Shown: positions 37,286 through 48,883 of the stretch, one piece after another | Numbering within the stretch: the stretch's first letter is position 1 | How the letters are laid out: each line of letters starts with the position of its first letter | NCBI GenBank assembly: GCA_964036275.1 | Contig: OZ038434.1 | Coordinates: 14,165,379 to 14,229,378 of the forward strand | DNA length: 64,000 nt | Direction: 5' to 3' | DNA from: Litoditis marina | Lineage: Eukaryota; Nematoda; Chromadorea; Rhabditida; Rhabditidae | The notes under the pieces: model-generated | Told to the model about the DNA's origin: nothing | The model's input: the letters and a program-made list of their open reading frames with translations, nothing else | Databases searched by the model: none | Made by a program: the position numbers and the translations under genes

Positions 37286-37366
37286 TCAAGAGAGTGGGAT
37301 TCGAATCCACGCCTCCAGGAGACTGGTGCCTAAAACCAGCGCCTTAGACCGCTCGGCCATCTCGCC
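37286..37366 (-). tRNA. tRNA-Leu (TAG), acceptor stem imperfect
   Basis: About 81 nt with a class II variable arm: GATGGCCGAGCGGTCTAAGG (A box), stem CTGGT-TTTAGGC-ACCAG giving anticodon TAG, variable arm and T-arm GTGGGTTCGAATCCCAC. The acceptor is GGCGAGA against TCTCTTG: four good pairs, then C-T and G-G mismatches. It may therefore be a pseudogene. Confidence 0.6.
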
Positions 37367-37596
37367 ACTCTTTCCGATGGCTGTATGCGTTGGGAGATGA
37401 GCGAGCGACTAATTCCTATGACAAATTGAGAAAAGAAACAATCTACCAAATTATTTAGAAAACATCTATACAATCAGCTCATTGAAATCATAACCGATTT
37501 ACAACCTTACAAATGGTCTCTCTATCCGAATGGAATCTCTCATATTCCTGAAATCTGAAACAAAAAGTTCAAAAACTTTTTCCAAAACTATTCAAG

Positions 37597-37657
37597 AGAG
37601 TGGGATTCGAACCAACGCCTACAGAGAGACTGGTGCCTAAAACCAGCGCCTTAGACC
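37597..37657 (-). pseudogene. truncated tRNA-Leu copy
   Basis: Same sequence as 37286-37366 from the T-arm to the D-arm, but with TCGAACCAACGCC disrupting the T-stem and the 5' end cut off at GGTCTAAGGCGC. Confidence 0.8.
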
Positions 37658-37660
37658 GTT

Positions 37661-38114
37661 TTGTTTAGAAAATGACAAATTGAGAAAAATAAATAATCTA
37701 CAAAATGGTTTAGAAAACATATTTGCAATTATCTTCATTTATCACATGAAGATCACATGAAGATCTGGGTCATCTTTGCAGTACCGAGATGGAGAAAATT
37801 TTCTTTGGGGAGCAGAAAGGTGTCCGTCTTATTGGCGATACTCGATACCCCAGTCCAAATAGTATGCCTGCAATTTTTTTAAAGTTGCTTTTTGTGGACA
37901 CCCTACTTTACCGAAGATTATGGTTTGAAAATAAATTTCTGATTTCAACCCATACGCAAGGTTGTCCGACCAGTCAGAAAAGTTCAAAAAACAGACGACT
38001 TTTTAGCCTAAAAGATGAAAATCGGTCTACTTTGTTGGAAAATTTTTTGCGTGTACCTCTGAAAACTGACTACTTTTTGTCGCTTAGTTGCTTCCACCTA
38101 TAGGTCAGCGTAGA
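37661..38114. other. no gene; a dispersed repeat
   Basis: The segment about 37900-38110 belongs to a repeat with CGACTTTTT/ACTACTTTTTG blocks that is also seen near 12715, 47760 and 51105. The 104-codon plus-strand frame here lies within it and looks fortuitous. Confidence 0.45.
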
Positions 38115-41100
38115 TTAAATGAGTACTGAAACGTACTCTATCTCATCCATTTTACCAGTGCCAGAAACAAAACGATCGCTCGGTGAGGTCATCTTTCCAT
38201 TGTGCACAACAGCTTTGGCTAAGCTTGCCCACAATGATTTTTCTACCATAACCATTGAGCGTTCGACAATTTCTTTAACCTGAAACAGTTCAACTTATCA
38301 GGGAATTTACAGGTTGCCAAAATCTGAAAGCTTAGGAACAGTTACTAATTTCAATTTCGCTCAAGCAGAACATAGTGTCATTTCATGAAGGGACAGTGAT
38401 CAAGCGTTAAAGTGATTAGGTTGTTTCCACTTTTAACCTATGGAGAGACTTTCAATGGAGATAGTCTAGATCACATGATAATGATACTTCAGCTGATCTG
38501 ATTAGGCAGACATAATTGAAATGTACCGAGACCGTCTCCTTGAGGCCCGCCATGGGTCCATCTGCATCAGCCGAGAACTCGTATGGGCTGTATGCAATAC
38601 CCTGAAATACACAAACTTCTGTTAAAAAAAACAGTGTTTTCCCATTTGCTGGTGAGAGCCGGGTGAAACTTAAACAAGCTGCCTAATTCGAAATAATGAT
38701 ACTTTGCGTGCTCACCCAAGCACTTGAAGGCGTTTCAAAATTTCAAGTAACCGGTATTTAAGAATTAAGAACCAACCTCAAACACCGCAGTTGCCACGAC
38801 GTTTCCGTTGCTGTTCGAGACTAGGACAATGCCCGTCGTCGCATTGAAGGCAGCAAGCTGACATTTCGATCGCTTAGCAATGTGGATTGCGTCAAAATCA
38901 TATTTGAATAAATTCTGAAACAGCTGTTGTTTGAAACACGGTCACAATTAGGTATAGTCTAGATCATCCCTACTGAAACTGCTACAGTACACATTTGAAT
39001 GAACCAGAGATTTTATATTAGGTTATTTTATTTGAACAAAATATAATTGTGTCACTAGGACTTTTGGATGGTGGTATGATTAGGTTAATGTGCTCAGTAA
39101 GAGATGTACTCAAAACCGTTTCGACCCTGATTCAAGACGGTTTTGGGTTTTCTCAGAGGGTTGGGTCATCATCAGTTGAACCCCTCTGAGAAAATGAAAA
39201 CAGGACGAAAAGACTTACTGACCGTCTTCTAGCGGAGAATTGAGAAAAATGAACATTGCTCTAACTTCATTGCACATTTCAAGCTCGAAAGCTGGTATAC
39301 GTGTTTCCACCTTACCATGTTAAATGGTGGAAGGCAGTGGGCCGATTTCGCCAAACCAACTCGAGGGAAACACGCTTTTGAATTTATATTAGGTTATTTT
39401 ATTTGAACAAAATATAATTGTGTCACTAGGACTTTTGGATGGTGGTATGATTAGGTTAATGTGCTCAGTAAGAGATGTACTCAAAACCGTTTCGACCCTG
39501 ATTCAAGACGGTTTTGGGTTTTCTCAGAGGGTTGGGTCATCATCAGTTGAACCCCTCTGAGAAAATGAAAACAGGACGAAAAGACTTACTGACCGTCTTC
39601 TAGCGGAGAATTGAGAAAAATGAACATTGCTCTAACTTCATTGCACATTTCAAGCTCGAAAGCTGGTATACGTGTTTCCACCTTACCATGTTAAATGGTG
39701 GAAGGCAGTGGGGCGATTTCGCCAAACCAACTCGAGGGAAACACGCTTTTGAATTTATATTAGGTTATTTTATTTGAACTTCTCAATTCTCCGCTAGAAG
39801 ACGGTCAGTAAGTCTTTTCGTCCTGTTTTCATTTTCTCAGAGGGGTTCAACTGATGATGACCCAACCCTCTGAGAAAACCCAAAACCGTCTTGAATCAGG
39901 GTCGAAACGGTTTTGAGTACATCTCATACTGAGCACATTAACCTAATCATACCACCATCCAAAAGTCCTAGTGACACAATTATATTTTGTTCAAATAAAA
40001 TAACCTAATATAAATTCAAAAGCGTGTTTCCCTCGAGTTGGTTTGGCGAAATCGCCCCACTGCCTTCCACCATTTAACATGGTAAGGTGGAAACACGTAT
40101 ACCAGCTTTCGAGCTTGAAATGTGCAATGAAGTTAGAGCAATGTTCATTTTTCTCAATTCTCCGCTAGAAGACGGTCAGTAAGTCTTTTCGTCCTGTTTT
40201 CATTTTCTCAGAGGGGTTCAACTGATGATGACCCAACCCTCTGAGAAAACCCAAAACCGTCTTGAATCAGGGTCGAAACGGTTTTGAGTACATCTCTTAC
40301 TGAGCACATTAACCTAATCATACCACCATCCAAAAGTCCTAGTGACACAATTATATTTTGTTCAAATAAAATAACCTAATATAAATTCAAAAGCGTGTTT
40401 CCCTCGAGTTGGTTTGGCGAAATCGCCCCACTGCCTTCCACCATTTAACATGGTAAGGTGGAAACACGTATACCAGCTTTCGAGCTTGAAATGTGCAATG
40501 AAGTTAGAGCAATGTTCATTTTTCTCAATTCTCCGCTAGAAGACGGTCAGTAAGTCTTTTCGTCCTGTTTTCATTTTCTCAGAGGGGTTCAACTGATGAT
40601 GACCCAACCCTCTGAGAAAACCCAAAACCGTCTTGAATCAGGGTCGAAACGGTTTTGAGTACATCTCTTACTGAGCACATTAACCTAATCGAACCAGAGA
40701 TTGTTTTCTAATGCAAACTGGACATTTGTCTTGTTCCCAAATAATTTCCATTGTAGTGAAACAGAGTCGACTCAAATATCCATAGATTCTCCTAATAACA
40801 TTCATGCCAACAAAAGGACTTAAATTTTGTACATATACAGTAATCTATTCTAGATGAATAGTGAACATTCGAACACAGGCAGTTAACGGTGGGCCATGAG
40901 ATCAAATGATATGTGTTCAAAATCATAAAACAATCGTTTTGATGCGGATATTCCGGTATCCCGGCATGAAACTCACACGGGTAAGAACTTGTAACTCTAT
41001 TTCAGATGCATGATCGGTCACAGCGACAATCACAGGCGATTTCGGGCAATGGGCAAGTCCCAGGATGATTTCGCTCCAGAATTTGTCCAAGTGGTCGGAA

Positions 41101-41747
41101 TTTTGTTCTGACGCTACGGGATACACAATAGATAGAATATCTGCAAACAATCAAAAACACAACTCTATAGATTGAATCGTCACCTACTGGGTAATCAAAA
41201 CAAGTACACACTTTTTTAAATGTAGTTTTGGCAGATCTCTGAATAAGAAAAATCAGTAGCCTGTTAATCAAAATTGAATGTACGTGAACGTGAAAAATTT
41301 ACGAAGTTCAAAGGAACAATAGACAAGTCCGGCTGAAGCCACAAAAGTTTGCATTAAACCATTCACGTGGTGCCACACACTCCCAAGTAGACTTTTCATG
41401 AAAATATTTGGCGGTGAAATGAATGAATTCCCTACCGCGTCTCCGTAGGACGTCTTTTCCACGATAGACACTTGGGTGACCAAGGGAAGGCAGTATGAGA
41501 TGAAATCGTGGGTAACCGATAATGGTCGCGAGGCAGATGGTAGGTGAACTATTTCCGGCATACCCTGCCTGAAAAAGACGAATGTGATTTTCTAGCATGA
41601 GTGCCATAATAACTAGTTTATTCGAAACAAGCTTAATACGAAAGCTGCAGTTGCAAATGATAATCGTCACTACGGTCAACATACCCCAGAAGTTTCGCCT
41701 GTCGTCAAACATATGGCTCTAGTCGTCCGATATGAACGACTGGCCAT
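38115..41747 (-). CDS. divergent, short actin-related protein (245 aa)
   Basis: Six minus-strand exons in phase: 41685-41747, 41436-41568, 40977-41140, 38777-38914, 38527-38601 and 38115-38279. ATG lies just after a TTTTCAG acceptor. The alignment to actin is co-linear: AGYAGNSSPTICLATIIGYPR (actin AGFAG...PSIVGRPR), RRRDILSIVYPV (RGILTLKYPI), FWSEIILGLAHCPKSPVIVA (actin W...YNEL...P.EHPVLL) and FNATTGIVLVSN (actin SGRTTGIVMDSGDG). Both phosphate loops are altered: DNGSG is replaced by TGETSG, and DSGDG by VSNSNG. About 130 residues of actin are missing, mainly subdomain 4 and the C-terminus. Actin-like ATP binding is therefore unlikely. It may be a neofunctionalised Arp or a decaying gene, though all exons are open. 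Intron 3 holds a 1.7 kb palindromic insertion. Confidence 0.75.
39013..40690. mobile_element. palindromic composite element with 12-bp target duplication
   Basis: Flanked by identical GAACCAGAGATT (39001-39012 and 40691-40702). It is built from a unit of about 370 bp: two direct copies (about 39013-39384 and 39385-39760), then an inverted partial copy from 39779, a full inverted copy (about 40016-40386) and another partial inverted copy to 40690. Each unit contains hairpins such as CCAAAACCGTCTTGAATCAG...CGGTTTTGAG. No coding capacity. Confidence 0.85.
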
Positions 41748-41877
41748 TCGCACCTGAAAACATAGGATTGAAGAATAACAGGGATGGTGATCAAATCGAA
41801 ATACGAAATACACTATTATTCCTGATTATTAAAAAAACGATTTCAGATGCTAGCTTAAGAAAATAATTGACGAACCT

Positions 41878-42767
41878 TCAGATTCTTCGCGATAGAAAAT
41901 TTGACACTTCCAGAGGACCTAGTTCACACTGCTCGCAATCCATTTGAACGGCAAAATCCGCGAATTCTTTCAGACAGTTTTTGGCGGCAGAGTTTTCGAG
42001 AGCACGGCAGTCCAGACGGCTTCTGAATATTCTCTTCGTGAAACAATGAAAGTTGGAACGAAACGTATGCCTCGTGTAACATCAATCTAGTAACATCAAC
42101 TGGTACTGTTTCTGTCTAGCATTTCCGCGGTCACCACGTAACGAATGACGCAATTCTCGGAACAGAAAACAAGAAGTTATTAGCGATGTAGAATCAGGAT
42201 AAACCAAAAGTGGCTCATTTGTGACAAACAACTAAGCTAGTTACCTGACAAGTAATCAAACGTCAAAAGTGTATTTTATACGGTTGGGGCGGCGGAAACC
42301 TATTTTAAACTTTAACGATGAAATATTCTATCAGTGTGCAGTCACTACGTAATGGTTTCGCTTATTTCTGGTTTGAATACTCGTGTACCTTTAGGCGACA
42401 AATGACAAAAAACTAAAAAAAACGCAAGGAAGGGAAATTCATTTCTAACGGTATAGCCGAGCGATATTTTAATTTTGGCAGTATATCAATCACTCAATCT
42501 TGTTCAGTTAATCTGGCGGAACCTGTCTGACCCTAACTAGAGAGGGGAGGGAGTTGATATTAGAAGAACAATCACGACCATGTTAACCGACCTGTGTCCT
42601 GTTATCTTTTTGTACAAGTAATCGCGGCTCAAGAAGAATCCGCAGACGTAAATGTTCCCAAGAATGTCCGTACTGCGCTGAAACATATCTGAGATAACAT
42701 AGATTTTTTCACCAGTCAAAATACAAAATTTATCCGAGCTCTCTAGCGGCAACCAAAAAACATCTTT
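41878..42767 (-). CDS. unrecognised gene upstream of the Arp gene (106 codons seen)
   Basis: Two minus-strand exons, 42592-42767 and 41878-42022, joined in phase (AG + A). The acceptors are CTCTTCAG and ATATTCAG, and the donor is CACAG|GTCGGT. The translation includes FCILTGEKIYVISDMFQ, ILGNIYVCGFFLSRDYLYKK and a Cys-bearing C-terminus (CRALENSAAKNC...MDCEQC). An internal Met could be the start (42752), but an upstream acceptor at 42768 suggests more 5' sequence, possibly displaced by the repeats at 42.9-44.9 kb. The stop lies 130 bp from the Arp ATG, the spacing seen in nematode operons. Function unknown. Confidence 0.5.
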
Positions 42768-42957
42768 CTGAAGAGCACTTGTAAAACTGACTGGCTATCC
42801 TCCTATTTCAAAACCCCATTGAAGGGCCGATTATTAACTTTGAACTACTATAGACGAATACATTCTCATGTTCTCGAATTTTATTTATATTGCTCAAATT
42901 CAGTTGGTTTTTATTCGTTTTTTGTCGCGCCAAGTATGAAATGTATATGTAATCTCT

Positions 42958-43420
42958 GGCGCCGGGCGCGGGCGCCAATAGGCGCCAAAAACGACTATTG
43001 GAAAAACTATCGAACCGATTTAGCTGAAATTTGAAACATGAGTTCTAATGCAAAATTTAGCCCGCCGCGCCAAATATGAGATGTATAGCTCCTCATTGGC
43101 GCCGGGCGCGGGCGCCAATAGGCGCCAAAAACCACTATTGGAAAAACTATCAAACCGATTTAGCTGAAATTTGAAACATGAGTTATAATGCAAAAGTTAG
43201 CCCGTCGCGCCAAATATGAGATGGATACATCATTATTGGCGCCCGGCGCTGGCGCCAATAGGCGCCAAAAACGGCGAAACACTATTTATCATCAACTAAA
43301 ATGTTGAACACTAATAGAAATTGAATATTTTGGTGGAAAGTGTGAAAGTCTTTTTCCAAAACTGAAATTTCTCTTCTGGCGCTCGCACCAGGCGCCAGAT
43401 GGCGCCAAAACCCAAACTCA
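42958..43420. repeat. tandem repeat, 140-bp period, GGCGCC palindromes
   Basis: GGCGCC blocks begin at 42958, 43098, 43238 and 43378, exactly 140 bases apart. Each starts TGGCGCC.GGCGC.GGCGCC and continues into AATAGGCGCCAAAA. The AT-rich spacers include AACCGATTTAGCTGAAATTT and CGCGCCAAATATGAGAT. The fourth unit is the most diverged (AGATGGCGCCAAAA). Confidence 0.85.
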
Positions 43421-44882
43421 TGACACAGTCACAGCTGCGAAAGAGCGAACAACTGTTGAATAAAATGAAATGACAAAAAATGCGAACCATTGTGCACAAA
43501 ACCAGGAACTCTATAATTGAATACGTTGAGTTAACATCTGTGATTTGTAGATTCTAGTTTACAGGTTTGAGAAAATATTGTACGACTTTTGTATGTTTGT
43601 AATGAACAGTTATACTTGAGTATATAAGTATTTTCCGGTTTTTGTAGCAGTAACTGCTCCATTTGAGAGTAGTTGTCTAAGGGGCGCACAGCAGAAGACA
43701 AATCTCACATTCGTTGGGCCCCCACTTTTTCATGAATTTTTCTTTTTTTGTACACATGCCGTAGGTATGTGGTTTGATCTGTACGGTGCAGATAAAATTG
43801 TTTTCTTAATGAACCACTTGTCAGGTATTACCATCATTCGAAAAAAATATGACCTCAACATTGCAGTTCTGAAAACTTACTTTATCTGTCCTTCAGAGTC
43901 CCAGAATACGTCATATTTGAATAAAGTTTATACGTGAATTGACCATTTTTAAATAACTTTCAGCATTCGAAAACATATTTCACGTCAATTTTTTTAAAAG
44001 TTGACGTTATCTGGCCTTCTGAATTCCAAAATAAGTCATATTTAGATAAAGTTTTATCGTTAATATACCATTTTTAAGATATTTTCAGCATTTGAAAATA
44101 TATGTGACGTCAACTTTGCACTTTTCAAAAATGACGTCATCTGGTCTCCAGAATCCCGGAATACGTTACTCTTTGATTGAGTTTCACCGGTAATTGACCC
44201 TTTCTAAGATATTACCATCATTTGAAAATATATGTGACGTCAGCTTTGCACTTTTCAAAAATGACGTCATCCGAGCTCCAGAATCCTCGATGACGTCATC
44301 AGTAGAAGACTTACATCTAAATCGATGTCAGTTCATGTCGTGGTATCATACTTCAAATTTTACTTGAATTGGTTAGGACTGAGCTGAGTTATAGCGCAAT
44401 TTGATTTACCCCGACAGAGAGGGCGAGAGAGTGCACGAAATGAAGAGACGCAGAGACATTTTCAAAGACCTATAACTTGATGAAAAATAATTTTTTTCGA
44501 AAAAAAAGTTTGCGCCCCCAAAGTTTGAGTGGGGTATCTATCGTGTCCCAAATTTTCAGTCAAATCGGTTCACACATAAAAATATCCCAGGAGTGCGCAC
44601 CAACACACACACACACACACACAGACACACGACGGAAGTTGGCGGTCTGCATGAAGCGCATAACGTCATAACTCGGCTCAAACTCAATCAATTTCGTTCA
44701 AATTTCGAACATAGCTTGTAAATGTGCCATAGACAATCAGCAAATCATAAAAAGTTTTGATTTGCAAAATTGGACCTTTTTGAGAGTGAACTAAAAAAAT
44801 GAAAGCGCGCATTAGCCGGACCAAAGACAAATCTCGCACAGCGCTTCGCGCTGCGCGCGATTTGTTGGTTCCCCCACTTTTT
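43421..44882 (-). mobile_element. inverted copy of the repeat complex at 28.2-30.0 kb
   Basis: Reading leftwards it reproduces 28255-29950: the GCGCGCAGCGCGAAGCGCTG palindrome (right edge), a (CA)n microsatellite replacing the TTCC run (about 44603-44622), the TGACGTCA units (fewer, about four) and half of the foldback element (43421-43733). It abuts the left edge of the right duplicate at 44896. Confidence 0.75.
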
Positions 44883-45711
44883 ACTAATTAATTTCAGCTT
44901 TGCTCTAGAATAATCTCCAACGCTCTATTTCGATGACGATGGGGACGTACGTGTGTTACAATCTGCTCTGTGTTTAGCGTCCCTGCGTTTATCAGGGTCA
45001 CATGCGGCGAAATGGAGCGAATTTTAAATTTTTAAATTAAATTGAAGCTGTCCTATCTTTTATACTTTTGCTATTGTGTCATGAAGATGATGGTGTGGTT
45101 CCTTGCTCTCACCTAGAGGTGTTCGACTTTTTTTTTGCGAAATCGGTGTGATTAGGTATAATGATGATTGAACCTATATCGTCAAAAAATTAATCTTTTA
45201 ATTTTGTTATGTTTTGTTTCTAGTTGTTTATGTATTCATAATTGCCCTCCGTTCCTATTATTTAGATGTCATGTTGAAAAATCAGACTATTCAAAGTAAT
45301 GATTTTTTCGTTTGTAAGCGCTTCTCATCTTACTTGCAATTTGCAATGTAGATATTAAAGGTGGAAATGACATCAAACTCTCCATCACCTGATTTTATCG
45401 ATCTGTGGAAGCGTTCGGAAGCTCCGAAGAATGACGGGCTATCGGAGAACTCAGCAATAACCAAAAGCAGGCATGACACATTACCTATTTAGTTTTAGTG
45501 TGCTTATAATTGTGTAATGTCTGTATGCTTGTCTGCGATTCTGCGACGTCTTATATCAGTTGGAAACTAGTTGTTACTCTCATTACTCGTTAGAATATTT
45601 AATTTGTGGTAAGAGATGGCGATTTCCGCTTTTCATTTACATTGATTGGGTTGCAGAGTGACGGAACGTTTATCTGGTGAGCGGTCAGCTCTTTGGACAA
45701 ATCTATCACAG

Positions 45712-48700
45712 ATGTCGCCATCAGATCAGGTAAGAAAATTCAATTCGAGGTAGATTGAAATAGTATTCCGTAAAAACGAAGAAAAAATACGCTAAAAAAC
45801 AATACATAGCAAAAGTTCGGTTGGTAGAAACCATACGTAAAATACTATCCTATTTTGATATTGACTGATGCGCACTTTGGCCCGATTGCCATCCAGGCAT
45901 GCTCACGTTTTGGGGTAATGTTGAAGATTCGTGGTAAAATTACAACTTTTTCGTGTTTTTGAATGGCATATGCTCACTTTTTGTGGTTGTTCATGCTCAC
46001 TTTTTTCGACCTGATGTAAACCTTTTTTACGTATGGTAGAAACGAACGAACGTGGTTCAATACCTGATAAATCCTTTTGCGTTTCAAGTCAGATAACGAG
46101 CACACTTGTAGTTTTGTTTCAGACAGTGATGATGAATAAATTAACCACTCTTTGGCCGTATGCGGAGGAACGAAGAGCATTGAATTGGCCAATGCACGCA
46201 GGCATATTCACCAACTGTCTCACCACCGCTATGATAAGTTAGTTTCGCTAATCGCTATGATAAGTTAGTTTATTTCATGTTATTACGTTTTTTGGTTCTT
46301 CATACATACATGTAAGGGCTAATATGTCCGGTAAGGGTTTAAAATATACTTTCTTTTTTAGTACATTCATCCCTTAGTTAGGGGAAGGTAGTGTTATTTT
46401 AATCATTCCCAGTGAAGACATGCCTTTTCAAATCGACCAATTAATGCTGTCTCGAAATACAGCCCAGCGGTTGTGGTATTGATACGGTAGTTAAGTCAGA
46501 GCATTTGTCAGAACAGTCGCTTTAGTATAGAATGTATACAGTATTATTACATCTTTTTTCATATATGTTCTTTTCACCATTCTCTTTTTTGGCAAACTTT
46601 CGTTCCGTTATTACACACTGTGTAATAAATATTTGATTTGATTTGATCCCCGCGTCCCCGCAAATTTTTTTAAGTTAATGGCCAACAGTTCTTAATAGGG
46701 AGTATAAAAATTATAAATTATACATAGACATAGCTAGAAATGTACACCTATTCACTGCTGTGCTTTGACAATCGACACTTCGACTTCTCAGAGATGTAAC
46801 CATAGTTCATAGTTTTGCCTCAACTTCTTTTATTGGCCCAAAGAAGCCCGTTTGTTAAGCCTTTTGTCTATCCATTTTGCCATCATTCGTTACGCTATCA
46901 CATTATATTCGGAATCGGATCAGCTAACAAAATAATTTGTGGGGGAAAATAGTTGTTGTCAACAGCCGTGTACTACGTTGACTTCGTATTTTAGCGACGA
47001 AGATCAATTCTGACATGGTGATGATGAATCCGAAAATGTCACTATTGGAATCTGTGAAAAAATGTCCCAAGTCGCCATTCATTTTCGGAGTTTATTCTTC
47101 GGGGCTCACCTATTATGTTCTCCAACAGGTATGTTTCATTATTAAGATTTAGAACAAATGTAAGGTAATCAGGGATTTCAAATTATTCTTGAGATTACGT
47201 TTCTTACCTGTTATTTCTGAAGCAGTATTTATATTATGAAACTAGCCTAAACGCACATTTCTGTATCGATTCAATAATGTCGATGTATTCGTTGTTTTCA
47301 TGTTGTCTGATGGTTTCAGATGACCGTGATGCCTAAATTGTACCGAGAGACGCATCCGTCTGCTTCATGCGTGCTCACGCAGTCAATGTGCGTCGCGCTG
47401 TTCACCGGGGTAATCATGCCATTAGTCGCCACGCCCTACCTTTGCTATTATGTCGTTAGTTTTTTTTAAATTTTTTTCGTAATTAATAGGTGGATTTTAC
47501 AATTTACAGATTTTACGCATTATCGATTGCTCAAGCACGCATCCTTGTATGTGTGCAATGTATAGTTGTAGTTCTATTACCACCAAACTGTTCCTGCCGT
47601 GTTGAATGCAAGAAGCTTTAACCATATACCATATTCGAATCACGATACAAAATGTATTTTCCAGTTACTTCAAAGAAAGGGAGAGAAGTTTCCACCAGTT
47701 AAAAATCTTCTTGATTTCGTCATGCTGAGTTGGGAAGGTTTGTTCACATACCACAGCAAAGTTGTCCAAATAGTCACAATAAATCGAAAAACGGACTATC
47801 TTTTTGTCAAAAAAAAAAGAAATTCGTCTGTTTTGGATGCAGATTCATTAAGTTTCACGTTTCACGTAATTGAATTTAAAAACGAGCGCCTTTTTGTCAG
47901 ATAGTTGGAACTTACTGGTGTATGTTTGTTCAGTTATAGTTTGTGTTATGATAGGAATCTTCACCTTTACTAACTTATCGCTCAACCCTCTCACTGTGTG
48001 AAGGTTGGGCCTGGGCGTACTTATCATACGATAAGTAATGTATTTCTTTTTGTTTCACTCAACTTACATAAACTAAATCATCGGGTCGAACTCGTCGAAT
48101 CGTCTTACAAGTTACAAACCCGAAGTTTTAATAAATGGAGAAGATTGCTTAGTGGGAGATGGGAGTATGAAAGCTGAATCTCCTGTGTTTCAGTAATTTC
48201 TCCATCTCGAAACCTGATTTTCGAATAAAATACTATTTGACTTATGTTCTCAGCACTCTTGATCAGTGTGTTAATAAGTTAATATCGACCCTTTTCAGGT
48301 AGCCGGGCGGCAAGAGCCCAACTGATCAAGGTGATTCCTATCCAAGTGATAGTGACAGCCCTCTCCACATACGCTGTACTTTGGGGTCGAAATAGGTTAG
48401 TATCATTGGTTAGTATCATCGAAAAGTAATAGTTAACTGGTGCTTAGTGTCAACTGTAAACAGAAGAAGATAACGAAATAGATTAATTTATCAGTTATTA
48501 AGAAATGTACCATTTTCTCATAATAAATCTGAAAAGTCTTGAGCGTATGATATAATAACAGTTAAGAGTTTTCAATTATTTCTCGAATTTATCTTAAGAT
48601 GTCTGCGGTCGAGCGTAGCCGTATCAAATTAGGGTTAACATTTGATTTTAGAACTTTGGGCAATAAATAGGGCGGAAGGAAAAGCCGAAACAGTATAATA

Positions 48701-48883
48701 CATTTCTTGTCATTTTCCAGAGTTTTCCGTACAATGGATGCCGATCCTGAATTGACAAAGGAATTGTTGTTGGAAATTCAGTCGAAACCTTCAGCCAAAG
48801 AACGAGTCACAGCATTCCTTCGCAAGATACCCTTAGTTAGTGATGTGCTAAGTACTGAAGGACCTGAAACGGAAAGAGTCTAA
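45712..48883 (+). CDS. TMEM126-like mitochondrial membrane protein (232 aa)
   Basis: Exons 45657-45729 (ATG at 45712), 46123-46237, 46995-47128, 47320-47454, 47510-47546, 48299-48395 and 48721-48883, all in phase. A 37-base microexon (47510-47546) is needed to keep frame and has good splice sites. AATAAA is at 48918. Features are LWPYAEERRALNWPMHAGIF, hydrophobic FIFGVYSSGLTYYVL, a CVLTQSMCVALFTGVIMPLV span, and VIVTALSTYAVLW. The order matches vertebrate TMEM126A/B, inner-membrane proteins linked to complex I assembly, but the similarity is weak and the call tentative. A possible upstream coding exon (45370-45460, MTSNSPSPDFIDLW) would need a GC donor and was not included. Confidence 0.6.

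Larger units (their letters stand above)
37068..37660. repeat. two-copy tandem repeat of about 300 bp containing tRNA-Leu
   Basis: Two units with near-identical blocks such as GCGTTGGGAGATGAGCGAGC and TATACAATCAGCTCATTGAA. Unit 1 ends with a tRNA-Leu; unit 2 ends with a truncated, mutated copy (37597-37657). The block replaces the 5' part of the synthetase pseudogene. Confidence 0.85.

Noticed and set aside
37789..38103. 104-codon plus-strand frame
   Set aside because: Lies in a dispersed repeat; no homology and no splice context.
41268..41561. Alternative frame MPEIVHLPSASRPLSV... over the Arp exon
   Set aside because: Looks coding, but the overlapping frame beginning AGYAG aligns with actin and splices in phase on both sides.
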